From Prinsepia uniflora (lineage: Eukaryota; Streptophyta; Magnoliopsida; Rosales; Rosaceae): a DNA stretch of 64,000 nt. Of the stretch, positions 22,968 through 34,790 are shown one piece after another. The notes below the pieces were generated by a model. That model saw only the letters and a program-made list of their open reading frames with translations. It did no database searches and was not told the origin of the DNA. The stretch covers positions 69,351,538-69,415,537 of the forward strand of contig CM064868.1 of NCBI GenBank assembly GCA_032719365.1, written 5' to 3'. The stretch's first letter is position 1. Every line of letters begins with the position of its first letter. Both the position numbers and the translations under genes were made by a program.

Positions 22968-25900
22968 TGTAACAACCCGTCCCGAGAGCCAGGATTAGTA
23001 GTGTGGTTAAGGTGGGATTAGTGAAGCTAATCGGTGGTTAGGTGGTCCCGATAGGTCCGTAAGCATAGAATGACGGTTTTTCCCCTGGTTTGGGTAAAAA
23101 GTTGACTTTTAGTTCGGGTGGTCTGATGGACTTTGACCGGTGACCAGGATGTAGTTTAGGACGTCGCGAATCCATAGGCGGGTGGCACGCCCAATTCCGA
23201 CATCCGAGGAGGAAGTTGTGATGTTCGGAAGTTGGTACAATAAGGGGAATTGTTGACTTTTTGGACGATCGGGTTTTGGTACGTTGACCGAGGATGGTTA
23301 GGTAGATCTCGTTGTCCTGAGTTCGATGACAGGCGACACGTATTCATCGGACTTACGATGTGGGAGTTACGGGTCTAGGAAGGTGGTGGTAAAGTTGTAA
23401 TATTGGTTAAAACAGAAGAGTATTATGGTCTTTTGTGCTCTGGAAATTGTGCAGAGAGAGAGGGCAGACGGATGGCTGGGATTGAGCCATGTGGGAGAGT
23501 ATGGAGAGGATTGGTGACATGTGGCAGGTGTGTAGTGGCTTCTGGGGGGTTCTTGTGTGTGCATGGTCCAAATAATTGGGGTGCACCCGTGCAAGTATGT
23601 GTTCGTGTTCTTCGATCCAGACTGAAACAGAGTGAGGCGGTGAGGAAAATTGAAGGGTGATGGTGTGTGTGCTGGTGAGTTTGGGAGTGTAGGAGAGTGA
23701 TTAGAGAGTGAAAGAGAGCTGGTGAGAAGGTTGGGAGGTGAGGAATCGTGGTGTGTGTGAGTGGAGAGCCACGGGCAATTCAGAGGAAACAGAGAAGAAC
23801 TGAGGGAGTTGTGGTGGTGTTGTGGCCGTGGACGGTGCAAGTGAACTCGAGAGGAGGTTGAGACGGTGTTGTGGACCGCAGGGAACGCGGCGGCGAGCAC
23901 GGCGGTGGACGATTTCAGGTAATCCCTCATCCCTGTGTATATACTCTGTTTTGGTCGTGAACTTCAAATCGGAAGTCGTGGCTTGCAAGGTAGAATCGAA
24001 GAGTCTAGGGGAGCCTAGGGAGTTCAGTTGAGTCCAGGGGGTCTTTTGGTTGCGCTGCTGTGACGGGCGGTGCACGGTGGTGGTTGGCACGACGGAGGGA
24101 CTCTGTGTGCTCTGTTTTGGCCGTGAGTTCAGACGAGAAGTCGAGGACTCAGGGAGTGAGTCGAGGGTTTCGGTGAGTTGGGTGAGGTTTAGGAAGGTCC
24201 TAGGCAGCGTCTGGTGTAGCCACCGTGACGGGAGGTTACCTGGGTGGCCGGAGAAGGAAACAGGGGACTGGTTCGAGTTTTTTTCGAGCTTGAGTCGATG
24301 AGCTACGGGATGAATCGAGGTTTTTGGAGTTAGGGAAAGGATAGCCTAGGTCTGGACGAAGCTGAGGGTGAAGAAAAGAGGTGTTTTGGTGCAGGTACGG
24401 CGGAGAACCGCTCTCGCCGGTTCAGGTTGCAGGCTACTGGTGCGAACCGGGTCGACGTGAGGTTGAAGGTGCACTGTAGCAGGCGCGTGAGGGCCACGCG
24501 CAGCCACTTTGGGCGGCGTGTGGGGGCGCGTGCGGCGGTTCTGGGGAAAATGGTCAACATGGTCTTTGGTCTAGGAGTTGTGTTGAGTCCATTGGAATTG
24601 GTTTCGGGTTAATCGGACGTCGAATCGAAGTAGGTTCGCGAGGGCGAAAGTTTAGGGTTCCGGTTCGTTACGTTTAGGACCCGGGGATTTTGAAGGAATT
24701 AGGGTGGATCCTCGTGGATGTGTTAGTAACTTACTTTGGCGGTTGTTGACAGGACCGGGATTTCCCGAGGAAGCTGAGGAACGTGCTGGACGTTCGGGAC
24801 GCGATTGAGGGCTCGCTACTGTGAGTGGACCCTTTCCTTAAACTCAAACATGCATAACTGCTTAGCTAAATTGTTTTATATATATATATTTACATGTATG
24901 TTTGATTTATGATGTTGGTTTTACATAATTGCACAATTTTTTTTTAGAAATAACGCATTTGACACGTTTTACGAGAAAGGCTTGATTTCTGAATATAATG
25001 CTATGGTTTTGGGATTTCAAACAATAAGTGGTTTTTCAATGATTATAAAAGGATTTTGGAACATGATTTCGATGATCAAGGTTTTCAGTTTTCGAATCGA
25101 GTTTCGAGAAACGTGAAAAGTTGAAAAGTGGATTTCCGGATTTGGGTTCGGAATGACGGTTCTGAATGCCTGAAGGGCTTCGGACCGGTGATTTCGTATT
25201 CGGGTTTGGATATAGATTTCGAAAAGGTTTTCAATGGTTTTGGATTGGATTTTCTGGATTTGGTTATTGGGTTTAAAGACCCGGATATTGAGTGACGGGG
25301 GACGGGCCCGGATTGAGTTTAAAGACTCGGGAGTTTAAAGACTCGGATATATTGATATTTCCCCCGTAGGCCTGTTGAGTTTAAAGACTCAGGAGTTTAA
25401 AGACTCGGATATGATTGAGGCCTGAATTGAGTTTAAAGACTCGGGAGTTTAAAGACTCGAATAGGTCCAGCAGGTTTGATCGGCAATTGATTGGTTGAAC
25501 TTTACGTTTTACGTTACGGTTTTATGATGCTTATGATATGATTTCTATAACCGTTTTATAGTGTTTCTGTTTCTTATGATGTTTTATGATGATCGATTTA
25601 TAACTGTTTTAATAACTAGGTTATGCATGTGGTTTCAAAACGGAGGGCTAAAACCCGGTTTTCTTATAAATGGTTTTGGAAACTTTTATTTTATTCATGG
25701 TCCACTCACACCTTCTGTTTTTACTGCCCTCCAGGTTGTGGAGCTAGCGCGGGGTCTTGACGTCGAGGAAGGGTCTGAGGGATAGAAGTCACGTGAGGGA
25801 TCCCGGAGTGTTTCAAATTTTTCCGCGTGCGTGTATTTTCGCTTATCGTTTTTTTCTTTTCTGTGTATTTTGTACTAAGCTCTATACAATTTGACTTCGG

Positions 25901-26038
25901 GATGTGTAAAAGTTTCTCCTGCGTCTGACAGTGTATAGTAATGGTTTTCGTGAGTTTACTTTGTGATTAGTGTCGGGGTGTCAGACGGGAGCAGGGTTTA
26001 CCTCGGGTTTCGAGGTGAAACCGGGGTGGGCCCTGACA
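22968..26038 (+). mobile_element. Solo LTR, 3071 bp, with TCATT target duplication
   Basis: It begins TGTAACAACCCGTCCCG and ends GGTGGGCCCTGACA, flanked by TCATT (22963-22967 and 26039-26043). Excising it with one TCATT restores the copia RT frame (GDSTRMM joins TEFKQGM), which proves the boundaries. It belongs to the same family as the LTRs at 4901, 28901 and 33348. GAGTTTAAAGACTCGG units repeat at 25260-25470. Frames inside it have no recognised domain. Confidence 0.93.
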
Positions 26039-26830
26039 TCATTCTTGTGCTATCTCCTGTGTAAATGATGTCATCCACATAGATAGACACAATCAAGGTT
26101 CCCTCACCTTGTTCTCCTTTCAAGTACAATGTAGGCTCACTAGTACTCCTTTCAAAATCACAACTGAGTAAATAGGAGTCTATCTCACCATACCAAGCCC
26201 TTGGTGCTTGTTTCAAGCCATAGAGAGCTTTGTGCAACTTGTAGACCTTAGATTCACTTCCTTGAACAACAAAGCCTTCAGGTTGATCAATATACACCTC
26301 TTCCTCTAGGACACCATTCAGAAAAGCAGACTTCACATCTAGCTGGAATAATTCCCACCTTCTCTGTGCTGCTAAAGCAATCAGGACTCTTATTGTATCC
26401 AGCCTTGCTATTGGAGCAAACGTCTCATTGAAGTAAACACCAGGTTTTTGTGCATATCATTTTGCAACCAACCTGGCTTTGTGTTTCTGTACTGAACCAT
26501 CCAGGTTCAACTTAGTTTTAAACACCCATTTTACTCCTATCACTAGTTCAGCTATAGGACTTTCCATAAGCTCCCATATTCCATTCTTCTCAATCATTTC
26601 TATCTCAACCTCCATTGCTTTTCTCCAGGCTGATTCCTTGACTGCTTCCTTGAAACATTCTGGTTCTATCATACTCATGTGACACCTAGCATAGATGTCA
26701 CTTAGGCTTCTTAGTTTCACAGGAGTATTGATGTCCTGCTCTGTGGAACTTTTTGAAGTAGTGCTGGATGATGAACCAGGGCTGAGACTAGACTGATCAT
26801 CTTCATTTGGACTAGAACTTGTCATTTCAG
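26039..26830 (-). pseudogene. Copia reverse transcriptase, N-terminal two thirds
   Basis: The minus strand encodes KAMEVEIEMIEKNGIWEL, VIGVKWVFKTKLNLDG and KHKARLVAK, then (after a break near 26457) MKSAFLNGVLEEEVYIDQPEGF, LHKALYGLKQAPRAWY and VSIYVDDIIYTG. YVDD is the catalytic motif. The frame then runs into the solo LTR, and the remainder lies at 22967 and below. A stop or frame change lies between 26340 and 26457. Confidence 0.93.
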
Positions 26831-27720
26831 GAAGTTAAGGTGGTACTTCTGGTTCTAATTGAGAATCTTCAGGAGTGAACCTTAGAGGAACATAGCTTGA
26901 AACCTCCTCAAGTTTCTCCCAATTCCAGTGACTTTTCTCATTGAAAATCACACTCCTGGATACCAAAACCTTCCTGCTTTCCAAACTATACACTCTATAG
27001 CCTTTCTCACAGCTTTCATAGCCAACAAAGATCCCTTTGCTACTGGAATCATCCAACTTCTGCCTGGTTTGCTTTGGGACATACATATAACATAAAGATC
27101 CAAAAACCCTTAGGTGAGTCACCCATGGCCTTCTTCCTCAGAACTCTTCAAATGGGATCTTGTTCAGTACAGCCTTTGTGGGACATCGATTCAGAAGGTA
27201 CACAACAGTGTTAACTGCTTCTCCGCAAAACTCATAGGGTAAATGCTTGCTATGAAGCATTGATTTAGTCATTTTGACTATAGTTATGTTCTTTCTTTTA
27301 GCTCCCATATTTTTTGGGGAGAATAGGCCACTGTCAGTTGCCTTTCAATTCCTGCTTCATCAAGAACCTTCTGAAACTCAGTAGACAGGTAATTTCCTCC
27401 CCTGTCACTTCTCAGCCTCTTGATCTTAAATCCACTTTGTAGTTCTATCATAGCCTTGAACTTCTTAAACACATTCAAAACCCCTGATTTATGTCTTAAA
27501 AAGTACACCTAGCACATTCTTGAATGATCATCAATGAATGTAAGAAAATACAGGTTTCCTCCCATTTTGTTTGTTTGCATGGGGCCACACATATCTGTGT
27601 ATATGAGTTCTAGTGGTGAGGATGCCCTCCAAGATCCTTGAGTATCAAAGGAGCTGACATGATGCTTCCCAGCAATGCATCCTTCACACACCCCATTTTC
27701 TCCATTTAGACTAGGCTACC
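26831..27720 (-). pseudogene. Copia integrase region
   Basis: The minus strand carries the integrase Cys pair MCEGCIAGKHH, the catalytic-core segments ELIYTDMCGPM, FIDDHSRM and LRSDRGGNYLSTEFQ, and the C-terminal LRVFGSLCYMYVPKQTRQKLDD with GIFVGYE. These are typical of copia integrase. Breaks near 27122-27284, 27508 and 27691 show it is not translatable as one protein. Confidence 0.92.
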
Positions 27721-28376
27721 CTATCACCATATCTTTCTGCTTGAGTTGTTTAAGGCTTGACAGGTTTAAATGACCAAACCTCAAGTGCCCCAACTCTGAA
27801 CCTTCTTCAGTGTTATCCTTAAGACCCTCAACAGTTTCAAGTTCCTTGGTCCTGAAATTTACATAGTCTAGTGAAATTTTGAAACATCTGCTTTCTGTCA
27901 TAGGTACTTTAGCAACCCTTTGCCTCAAAGTCTCATCTTAAAAAATTTCACCAAATCTATTTCCAAAAACCAAGCTGTACCCATGCTCAACCATCTGTCC
28001 CCTTGATCAGTGCGTACAAGCAAGGAACACTTCGCTGCCACTTGAACAAGATCTCCAGTACCCATTTTTACCTTCACAATGAGATTTCGATCCTTGTTTG
28101 TTAACAGAGACTCATGAACAGTCATATGGTTGTTATACCCACTATCCAGGTACCAAATAGCATTATCACATTCTATTGATGTTGTGTGACAAGTGTAGTA
28201 CATGCTCCATTCAGCCCCTTCTGCTTTCTGAGCAAAAACAGCAGCAGGTTGTTTCCCTGGGTAGTTCTTTGCCATGTGACCAAACCTTGAGCATTTGAAA
28301 CACTTCACCTTGCCACTTTTCAACCAGCACTCTCCCCAGTGATGCTTGTTGCAGTCTTTGTAGAAGACTCTCATAA
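27721..28376 (-). pseudogene. Copia CCHC knuckle, protease and pre-integrase
   Basis: The minus strand starts with YKDCNKHHWGECW and the knuckle CFKCSRFGHMAKNY, whose last Cys is replaced by Tyr. The aspartic protease motif WYLDSGYNNHMT follows, with Tyr in place of the usual Cys. HLRFGHLNLSSLKQL is the GAG-pre-integrase segment. A frame break sits near 27925. Both the missing knuckle Cys and the breaks fit a dead element. Confidence 0.9.
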
Positions 28377-28900
28377 CATCTCCTCTTTAAGTTTCTACAG
28401 GTCTTTCCTGCTTCACATTCTCTTTAGCTCTATCAGGATTCCAAGTTCTAGACCCTGATTTACCTTGAAACTTTTTAGTCTTCCAGGAAATAGCCCTGGA
28501 ATGTCCCCGTGACTTGCTAGACACATTCATGCTTGCAAAAGGCCTTGATTGAAGGCCTTGATTGAAGCAGAAATACTCTCAACACTAACTAGATCCATAT
28601 CCCTAGTTTCCTCTCGAATTGAAATTATGGAATCATACGTCTTAGTTAGGCTGATTAGTATCTTTTGAGTAAGTCTTTTCTCTGTTATTTCCTCTCCATA
28701 TGTCTTCATTTGATTAACTATGACTAACAGTCTAGAAAGATAAGCAGGAAAACTTTCATCCTGTTTCATACAGGTATATTCAAAATCTCTTCTTAGAGAT
28801 TGAAGTTTCACAACCCGTACCTTAGGACCCCCTCTAAACTCCTTCTTTAAAACATCCCACATCTGCTTTGCAATCTCAATATTTGAGATTCTTGGGAAGA
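28377..28900 (-). pseudogene. Copia Gag, C-terminal part
   Basis: The minus strand encodes FPRISNIEIAKQMWDVLKKEF, VKLQSLRRDFEYTCMKQDES and LVIVNQMKTYGEEI, the UBN2-type copia Gag core. It continues exactly from NSVSEEIF at 41663 once the large non-coding element and one GAAGA copy are removed. A stop region separates it from the knuckle at 28376. Confidence 0.92.
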
Positions 28901-29495
28901 TGACAGGACCCATCCCAATCCCCCCGGGATTACCGTGGAATGTGCCCTGCTCCCGTCCAACAAGGGGTGTCAGACAAGGGATAACCATGAGCCACTGCCC
29001 AAACAGGGCATCCAGAGTGCGCAAGGATCGATGGAGGAGATGTGCAATGTCCCAGTCCCTGCTGCAATCGCATCCGTAATCAACCTGAAGGGCATTAAAA
29101 CCAAAAGCTGTGAGTGGACAAAAACCAATAAGTTTACCAAATACATTTATAAGACATTTATGCCCTCCAATAAAAACGTATGCATGCCACCAAAAACCAG
29201 TAACCAAAACGTTTGCTCAACCGAGCCATTAGGGCCTTAGCCCGAAAACCGTTAACCAAAAACCAAGTGTGGGAACTCAGCCCAAAACCGTGGAATACCA
29301 CCACCATACATATTAAAACCATGTGGGTCACCACCCACGACCATAGATGAACATTAATTCAAAAATCCAAAACCATTTAGGGTCCCCGACCCTACATACC
29401 ATATCATAACCAATAATCCATTTTTACCACATAACACATATCCAACCAATAAGCCATTTTATTCATTAATCCATATTTTACCATTACCATCACCA

Positions 29496-29633
29496 GCATC
29501 CCAGATGCTTAGCGTCCCAGACGCTAGACATCCCTAACGTCATATCTCACGGTTTCATAAGCTACGCGTGCTGCCCGGGGTCTCTCCGGGTCCATATATC
29601 TGACATCCCTGATGTTTGACGTCCCTGACGTCA
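29496..29633. repeat. Train of short hairpins with CCA/CCT loops
   Basis: Consecutive perfect or near-perfect inverted repeats share a three-base loop: GCATC-CCA-GATGC (29496), GCGTC-CCA-GACGC (29512), a degenerate GACATC-CCT-AACGTC (about 29527), GACATC-CCT-GATGT (29602) and TGACGTC-CCT-GACGTCA (29617-29633). The second LTR has the same train at 38850-38987, with the last two units back to back. Confidence 0.85.
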
Positions 29634-29924
29634 ATCATAGCAATCCTGCTCCTGAGTCATCATACGGTCCGGCTGCTCCGTATAATGACCCCTCGCAGGC
29701 AATGCACCGTGACTTCCCCAGTGTCCCAGACATCTGGAGGAGACCATCATATATCCTTGTATCCAGATGGTATATGGAAAAACAGTTTTATTAAATCCTT
29801 TTATCACATCATTACCATTGGGCCCTGCCCGAAATTTCCATAAAACCAAATAATTCCATTTAGGGTCCTTGACCCGAAATCACCATTATAAAATATAGGG
29901 TCCCTGACCCGAAATCACATTTAT

Positions 29925-30200
29925 TATCCAACTGGGCCTCATGCCCGATTTTATGAACCACTGGGCCCACGGCCCGGTTTGTAAACCAACTGGGCCCGCA
30001 GCCCGACTTATAAACCAACTGGGCCCACGGCCTGAATTCGTAAATCAACTGGGCCCCTGGCCCGAGAACATAACTCAAATGGGTCTCAGCCCGATTTTAT
30101 ACCAACTGGGCCCCTGGCCCGATTTCATTAACCAACTGGGCCCCCGGCCCGATTCTCAAATGGACTCCAAGTCCGAAATTTCCAAAACAAGTGGGCCTCA
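29925..30200. repeat. ~30-bp repeats of AACTGGGCCC...GGCCCGA
   Basis: Nine or so units of about 30 bases, each with TGGGCC followed by GGCCCGA, so each can fold on itself. They are duplicated in the partner LTR (39280-39560), and related GGGCT/GCCC words occur in the truncated LTR at 2940-3570. Confidence 0.85.
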
Positions 30201-32291
30201 AGCCCGAGTTCATCTTTCCAATATAAAAACCATTTTATCATAATATTTATTTAACCACAAGCATGCAAAACCACAAATAAACCGTTAATCCCGATACACG
30301 TGAAATACGGAAAATACCTCGAAATACGTGCAACATACCCAAAATCAATACTCACAAATACCATCATAGAAATCATGTATATAAACCATATAACACATTT
30401 AAGCATGCATAGGATTTATAAAACCAAAGTCCACTCACAGACCGTTTTAACCGTGTGCCTCGATACGCGTGCCACCGGCCCTCCCGGGCCACACCACTAT
30501 CACCGGGACTCCCAATCCTGTCCAAATCACATTAGAGGGTCACTAACCTCATCATTAACATCCTATCAAAGTCCCGTAATTTTCCCGAATTTTTACTTAT
30601 TTTTAAACTTAATTAAAAACCTTCGGACATCCCGAACACTATCGAGACGGTGTCCGATCGACACGAAACCAATTCCAAAATGTCCGTTACATTAAATAGG
30701 ACAGAAGTCATGTTGACCTCACCTCGAGATCCGTGCTCACGCGCCGTCACGCGCCGCCGTGTGTGGCTGCGCGTGAAACTCACGCGCCGTGAACAGTGTC
30801 ACCGTTCTGACCCGTTTGTCTGATAAACGGATCACCGTGACCCGCGGCCCAACCCGACTGGTTCTCAGCCATTACTCGATCATTTTCAATTCCGTTTGTT
30901 CCTACAAGATCGTCTCATCAATTCCAGTTGATCCATGCTTTAAAAACTGAGAAACCAATACGTTTGACTACCTGTTCGTGGAGGTGTGCAGACCGGCCAC
31001 CTGCAACCGTCGTGCCTGCACGATCCCGGCCACCATTCCTTTCGAAAACGATCCCCAGAAGCTCGTCTCACCTTCTAGATCATCATCCTAATCACCAGAT
31101 CGATCGAAACACGTTAAAACCCATCCTACCATTTTTGTACCCGAAAACAAACTCACGGGTTCGAGGCTTACCTCGCCGCCGTGGCCACCAGCATGCCCAG
31201 TTCGACTCCAGGAACTCCTTTCACCCCTCAAACACGATCAAAACCAGTCCACACTGATTTCCAATTTTTGAGTTTTCGGACCTCTCTGTTTTTGTTTTGC
31301 CGCCGTCGTCCCTGCCGTCTCCGTCGCCTCCCGTCGTCTCTCAAGCCTCACCGTAGTCAAATCACATTCCTCCGCACAGCCTCATGGTTACAGATGTGGT
31401 GGGGATGCGTAATGGGGAGCCGTGTGCGGGTGTGCATGTGCACGGTTCTGTTTTCCCGGTTACCACCACCACCCACGGTGGTCCTGCCGCCGCATGCGAC
31501 ACAAAACTCCTCTCAGTCTCCCAGTGTTCTCTCACGGTTCCAAAATCAGAGAGGGGTTGTGTGTGTATGTGTTTCGGGTGGGAGAAAACAGAGTGAGAGA
31601 GAGATGAGTGTGATCAGAAATAAAGGAAAGGGAGAGATGAGATCAAAGGCCCAGATTTAATCTGAGGTTTGAATGGATGGTGAGGATTTAAGGGGAGAAA
31701 ATGGATTAAATAATCCAATGGCCAACAAGGATCCAGATTTTAGGGAAGGTGGGGATGAGTGACACGTGGCCTACATCCAAGGGTCCAGATTCGTCAATTA
31801 CTGTTCACCTATTTAAATATTATTATTTTATTCCGAGTCTCGGTTAATCGTGTTTCACGTCCTTGACCATAACTTCGTCGTCGTAACTCCGATTTCGGCA
31901 TGCCGCCTGTCGTTGGATTCGTATCGACGATACCTACGTAACGGTCCTTGGCCCTCGCCCATCGGACCTCCGGATCAAAAGTCAACATTTGGCCCCTAAT
32001 AAGCCAAATTACCAAAATACCCCTCAACTTCCGAACACCATAACTTTCTCTACGAATGTCGGAATCGAACGTGCCACCTGTCTATGAACTCGTGACGTCC
32101 CGAACTACGTCACGGTCATCGGTCAAAGTCCATTTGACCGCCTGAACAAAAAGTCAACATTTTACCCACGACCAGGGGCAAAACGGTCATTTTGCACATT
32201 TTGTCCGATTCCGCCCTACTAACCACCGTTCAACCTCGCTAATCAAGATTAGTGACTAATCTAATCCCGGAATTCGGGACGGGTCGTTACA

Positions 32292-33347
32292 ACCTTCCCT
32301 CAATAAATTTCGTCCTCGAAATTCCAACCGCTCTAAACTCAACGTACTTCCCTCCTTAATAAGTTTCGCTCTCAAAACTCGACTATCCTGATTCCACAAA
32401 CACCCGCGGAAAGTGGAATTGACCACGCAACACGTGTACACCCGTACACCAACTACTTAGACAAAACTTGTCTACGCCCAAACGTACCACTAGTACTCAA
32501 AACGTAACGACTACATTCGACCCCGTCGAATGACTGAAACTACTTGTTTCGAATTTGACACCACTTGTCAAATCCACCCTCTCGTTGACGCAACAACTCG
32601 ACGGTTCCTTTCCCACTCCCACTAGGAGTCAGCTGACCCCACTCAACGATCTATGTTGACACATCCTGACAAACTGTCACCACACAGTTGTTGTCAGTCG
32701 AAAACTGACACTAGACTCACCCGTGGCTACACATGCCACCAACGTACTCGACTCACCAATACCCTTACCGAAATTTCACACGACCTGTGTGTAATTAAAC
32801 ACATCGGAATTACCATGACCCGTTGCATAGTAATGTCCGGTCCACAACCAATCCCATGGTATCGGAACCAATCCGTCTACCAACACGTTCACCAACACAC
32901 CTCGGGTATATCCCGTATACCGTAACTAGACATCACAAGTCTACAAGGTATTGTACCTCGAACCATGTACGAAGTACACACATCTACCTAATAACCAGAC
33001 TACAACCACCTAGGTCATAGCCGAACGCGTTCCAATAATGGAGTACGTTTGCCCAATCCAGCATGAGACAAATCGAAACTCCACCCAACATCTAGTTCCA
33101 CTTCCGAATCTGAATCCGCAACTTCGTAAGAAATCCCGGATCCAAACCCAGATATCCCATTTTAATTCATATCCAAATCCGAATCCGAAATCATTATTCC
33201 GTAAGCTAGCATTTGGAATAATCATTCCGTACCCAAATCCAGAAATATACTTTCAAGTTTCAAAATCGAATCCTGAATCGTCACCCAGAAATTCGATTCC
33301 AAATCCCGAAATCTCGTTCACATTTACCAAGACACACCAAAACCGAA
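32292..33347 (-). mobile_element. 3' internal part of the non-coding element
   Basis: On the minus strand this ends with TTTCGAGGACGAAATTTATT and the purine tract TTGAGGGAAGGT touching the 3' LTR. The remainder has no frame over 131 codons and no domain. The purine tract primes plus-strand DNA synthesis in LTR elements. The sequence resembles 1-1091 in style and motif order. Confidence 0.85.
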
Positions 33348-33855
33348 TGACAGGACCCGCCCCGATCCCTCAGGAACCACAAGGGGACGTGCCCTGCTCC
33401 CGTCTGACACCCAATAATTCATACCAAATTTAACCTCAAATCATCAAATGCATAAATAACCAAATAAACGTTATACATCAAATCCGAATTAAACGAATGT
33501 CAGACAAGGGATGAAAATCCGAAATACAAGTTGCGAGCACGACTCTATTAAAAACCTGCGGGTACACCACCCAACAGGGGTTCAGGTACGCAGAAAGTGG
33601 ATCTATGCCTCAGCCTCAGGTTCCTCCTCTACCTCAGTATCACGACCTGGAGGGGCTACCAAAAACATTAAGGGTGAGTGGACCGAAACTCAAGTTTATA
33701 AAATCATTTGATAAGTAAAACATATAATTTACCCCTCTGTTTTCCAAACATGCATGCATCATTATTTAAAATCATAAACCATATAATATGAACCATAAGG
33801 CATGTAATAAAACCATAAGTATAATTTTAGTTGCTGCACTATACACTCCAATCCC

Positions 33856-33887
33856 GACATCCCTGATGTCTGACGTCCCTGACGTCA
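33856..33887. repeat. Two back-to-back perfect hairpins
   Basis: GACATC-CCT-GATGTC is followed with no gap by TGACGTC-CCT-GACGTCA. The arrangement is the same as in the host LTR (38956-38987). Further degenerate units lie at about 33969-34012. Confidence 0.9.
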
Positions 33888-34645
33888 ATAAGGTCACAAT
33901 CACAAGGCTACGCGTGCCACTCGGGTCTCAATTTCCGAGTTCAATCCCCGAACCCCGTTCGGGTACAGCATCCCCGATGCTTAGCGTCATAGACGCTGGA
34001 CGTTCTAGACGTCCGTGACCTCTCCGGGGTACCTCATCCGGAGGAGACAATATAACATGGAAGGATCTATACAGTGCAGTACCAAATACATTTTATTGAT
34101 ATCCACATGCAAGGTATATATATACCTAGATAAAATCTGAATCAATCATTAAGTTTCATCAAACGGGTCTCAAGCCCAAATACCGTGAAACGTGCCATAA
34201 CCATATTTTCCATATCATCAAAACCATCATTGTTTTTAGCATGTGAATAAGTATAATAAACCAGAAAACATTTATGCACGCAAGGGTTTAAGAAAATGGC
34301 CCACTCACAGTACAGTCCTGCTGAAAACCGAGCGTTTACCCTCGATCTGGTACAATTACAAAATTCCTGTCACATCCAAAGTATACGTAAGGGTAAATAC
34401 AAACCCCTAACATTCAACCATGAAACCTTAGACCGAAACCGGTCCGGAAAAGCCGCCCGAACGCGCTTTCCAAGGCAAAAACTCTCATTTTGACCAACTT
34501 AATGATCTCCGATCGACCCGTAACCACCGTCATTGGATCCGGATCGTCGAAACCTAAAGAATGGTGGTGGTCCCACCAAAATTACTGTTCACACGCGCCC
34601 CCACGCGCCTGGTCAACCCTCTGGTCAACGGTGCTACAGTACTGC

Positions 34646-34790
34646 TGACGTCAGCATGACGTCACTGCTGACGTCATCACTGACAGTGTCAGAGGACACG
34701 TGTCAGCAGTCCATTGGTCCCTGGTCTGACTGAATTCTGACATGATGACGTCATCATGACGTCACTGCTGACGTCAGCATGATGACGTCA
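34646..34790. promoter_or_regulatory. Cluster of seven TGACGTCA palindromes plus a G-box
   Basis: Perfect TGACGTCA occurs at 34646, 34657, 34669, 34746, 34757, 34769 and 34783. GACACGTGTC, which contains CACGTG, lies at 34695-34704. The steps are 11 and 12 bases, then 11, 12 and 14, and the second group repeats the first at exactly +100. TGACG-type sites about 12 bases apart bind plant TGA bZIP factors in as-1/ocs enhancers, and CACGTG is the G-box. I infer an LTR enhancer of the retrotransposon (minus strand, roughly 1.4 kb into the LTR). Activity is not shown. Confidence 0.65.

Larger units (their letters stand above)
28901..32291 (-). repeat. 3' LTR of the non-coding element, 3391 bp
   Basis: In plus sense it starts TGACAGGACCCATCCC and ends CGGGTCGTTACA. 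It is nearly identical to 38255-41657 but lacks a 12-bp duplication of the word GCTACCGCCGTG present there near 40541. It contains the hairpin train (29496-29633) and GGGCC repeats (29925-30200). Confidence 0.95.

Noticed and set aside
22968..26038. A gene or complete element inside the copia
   Set aside because: TG...CA ends, 5-bp duplication and lack of a second LTR or coding domain identify it as a solo LTR.
28935..31660. Repeated plus and minus frames of 90-230 codons in the large LTRs
   Set aside because: The same frames recur at 38289-41026 because the LTRs are duplicates; none has a known domain, and frame is not kept in the diverged LTRs.
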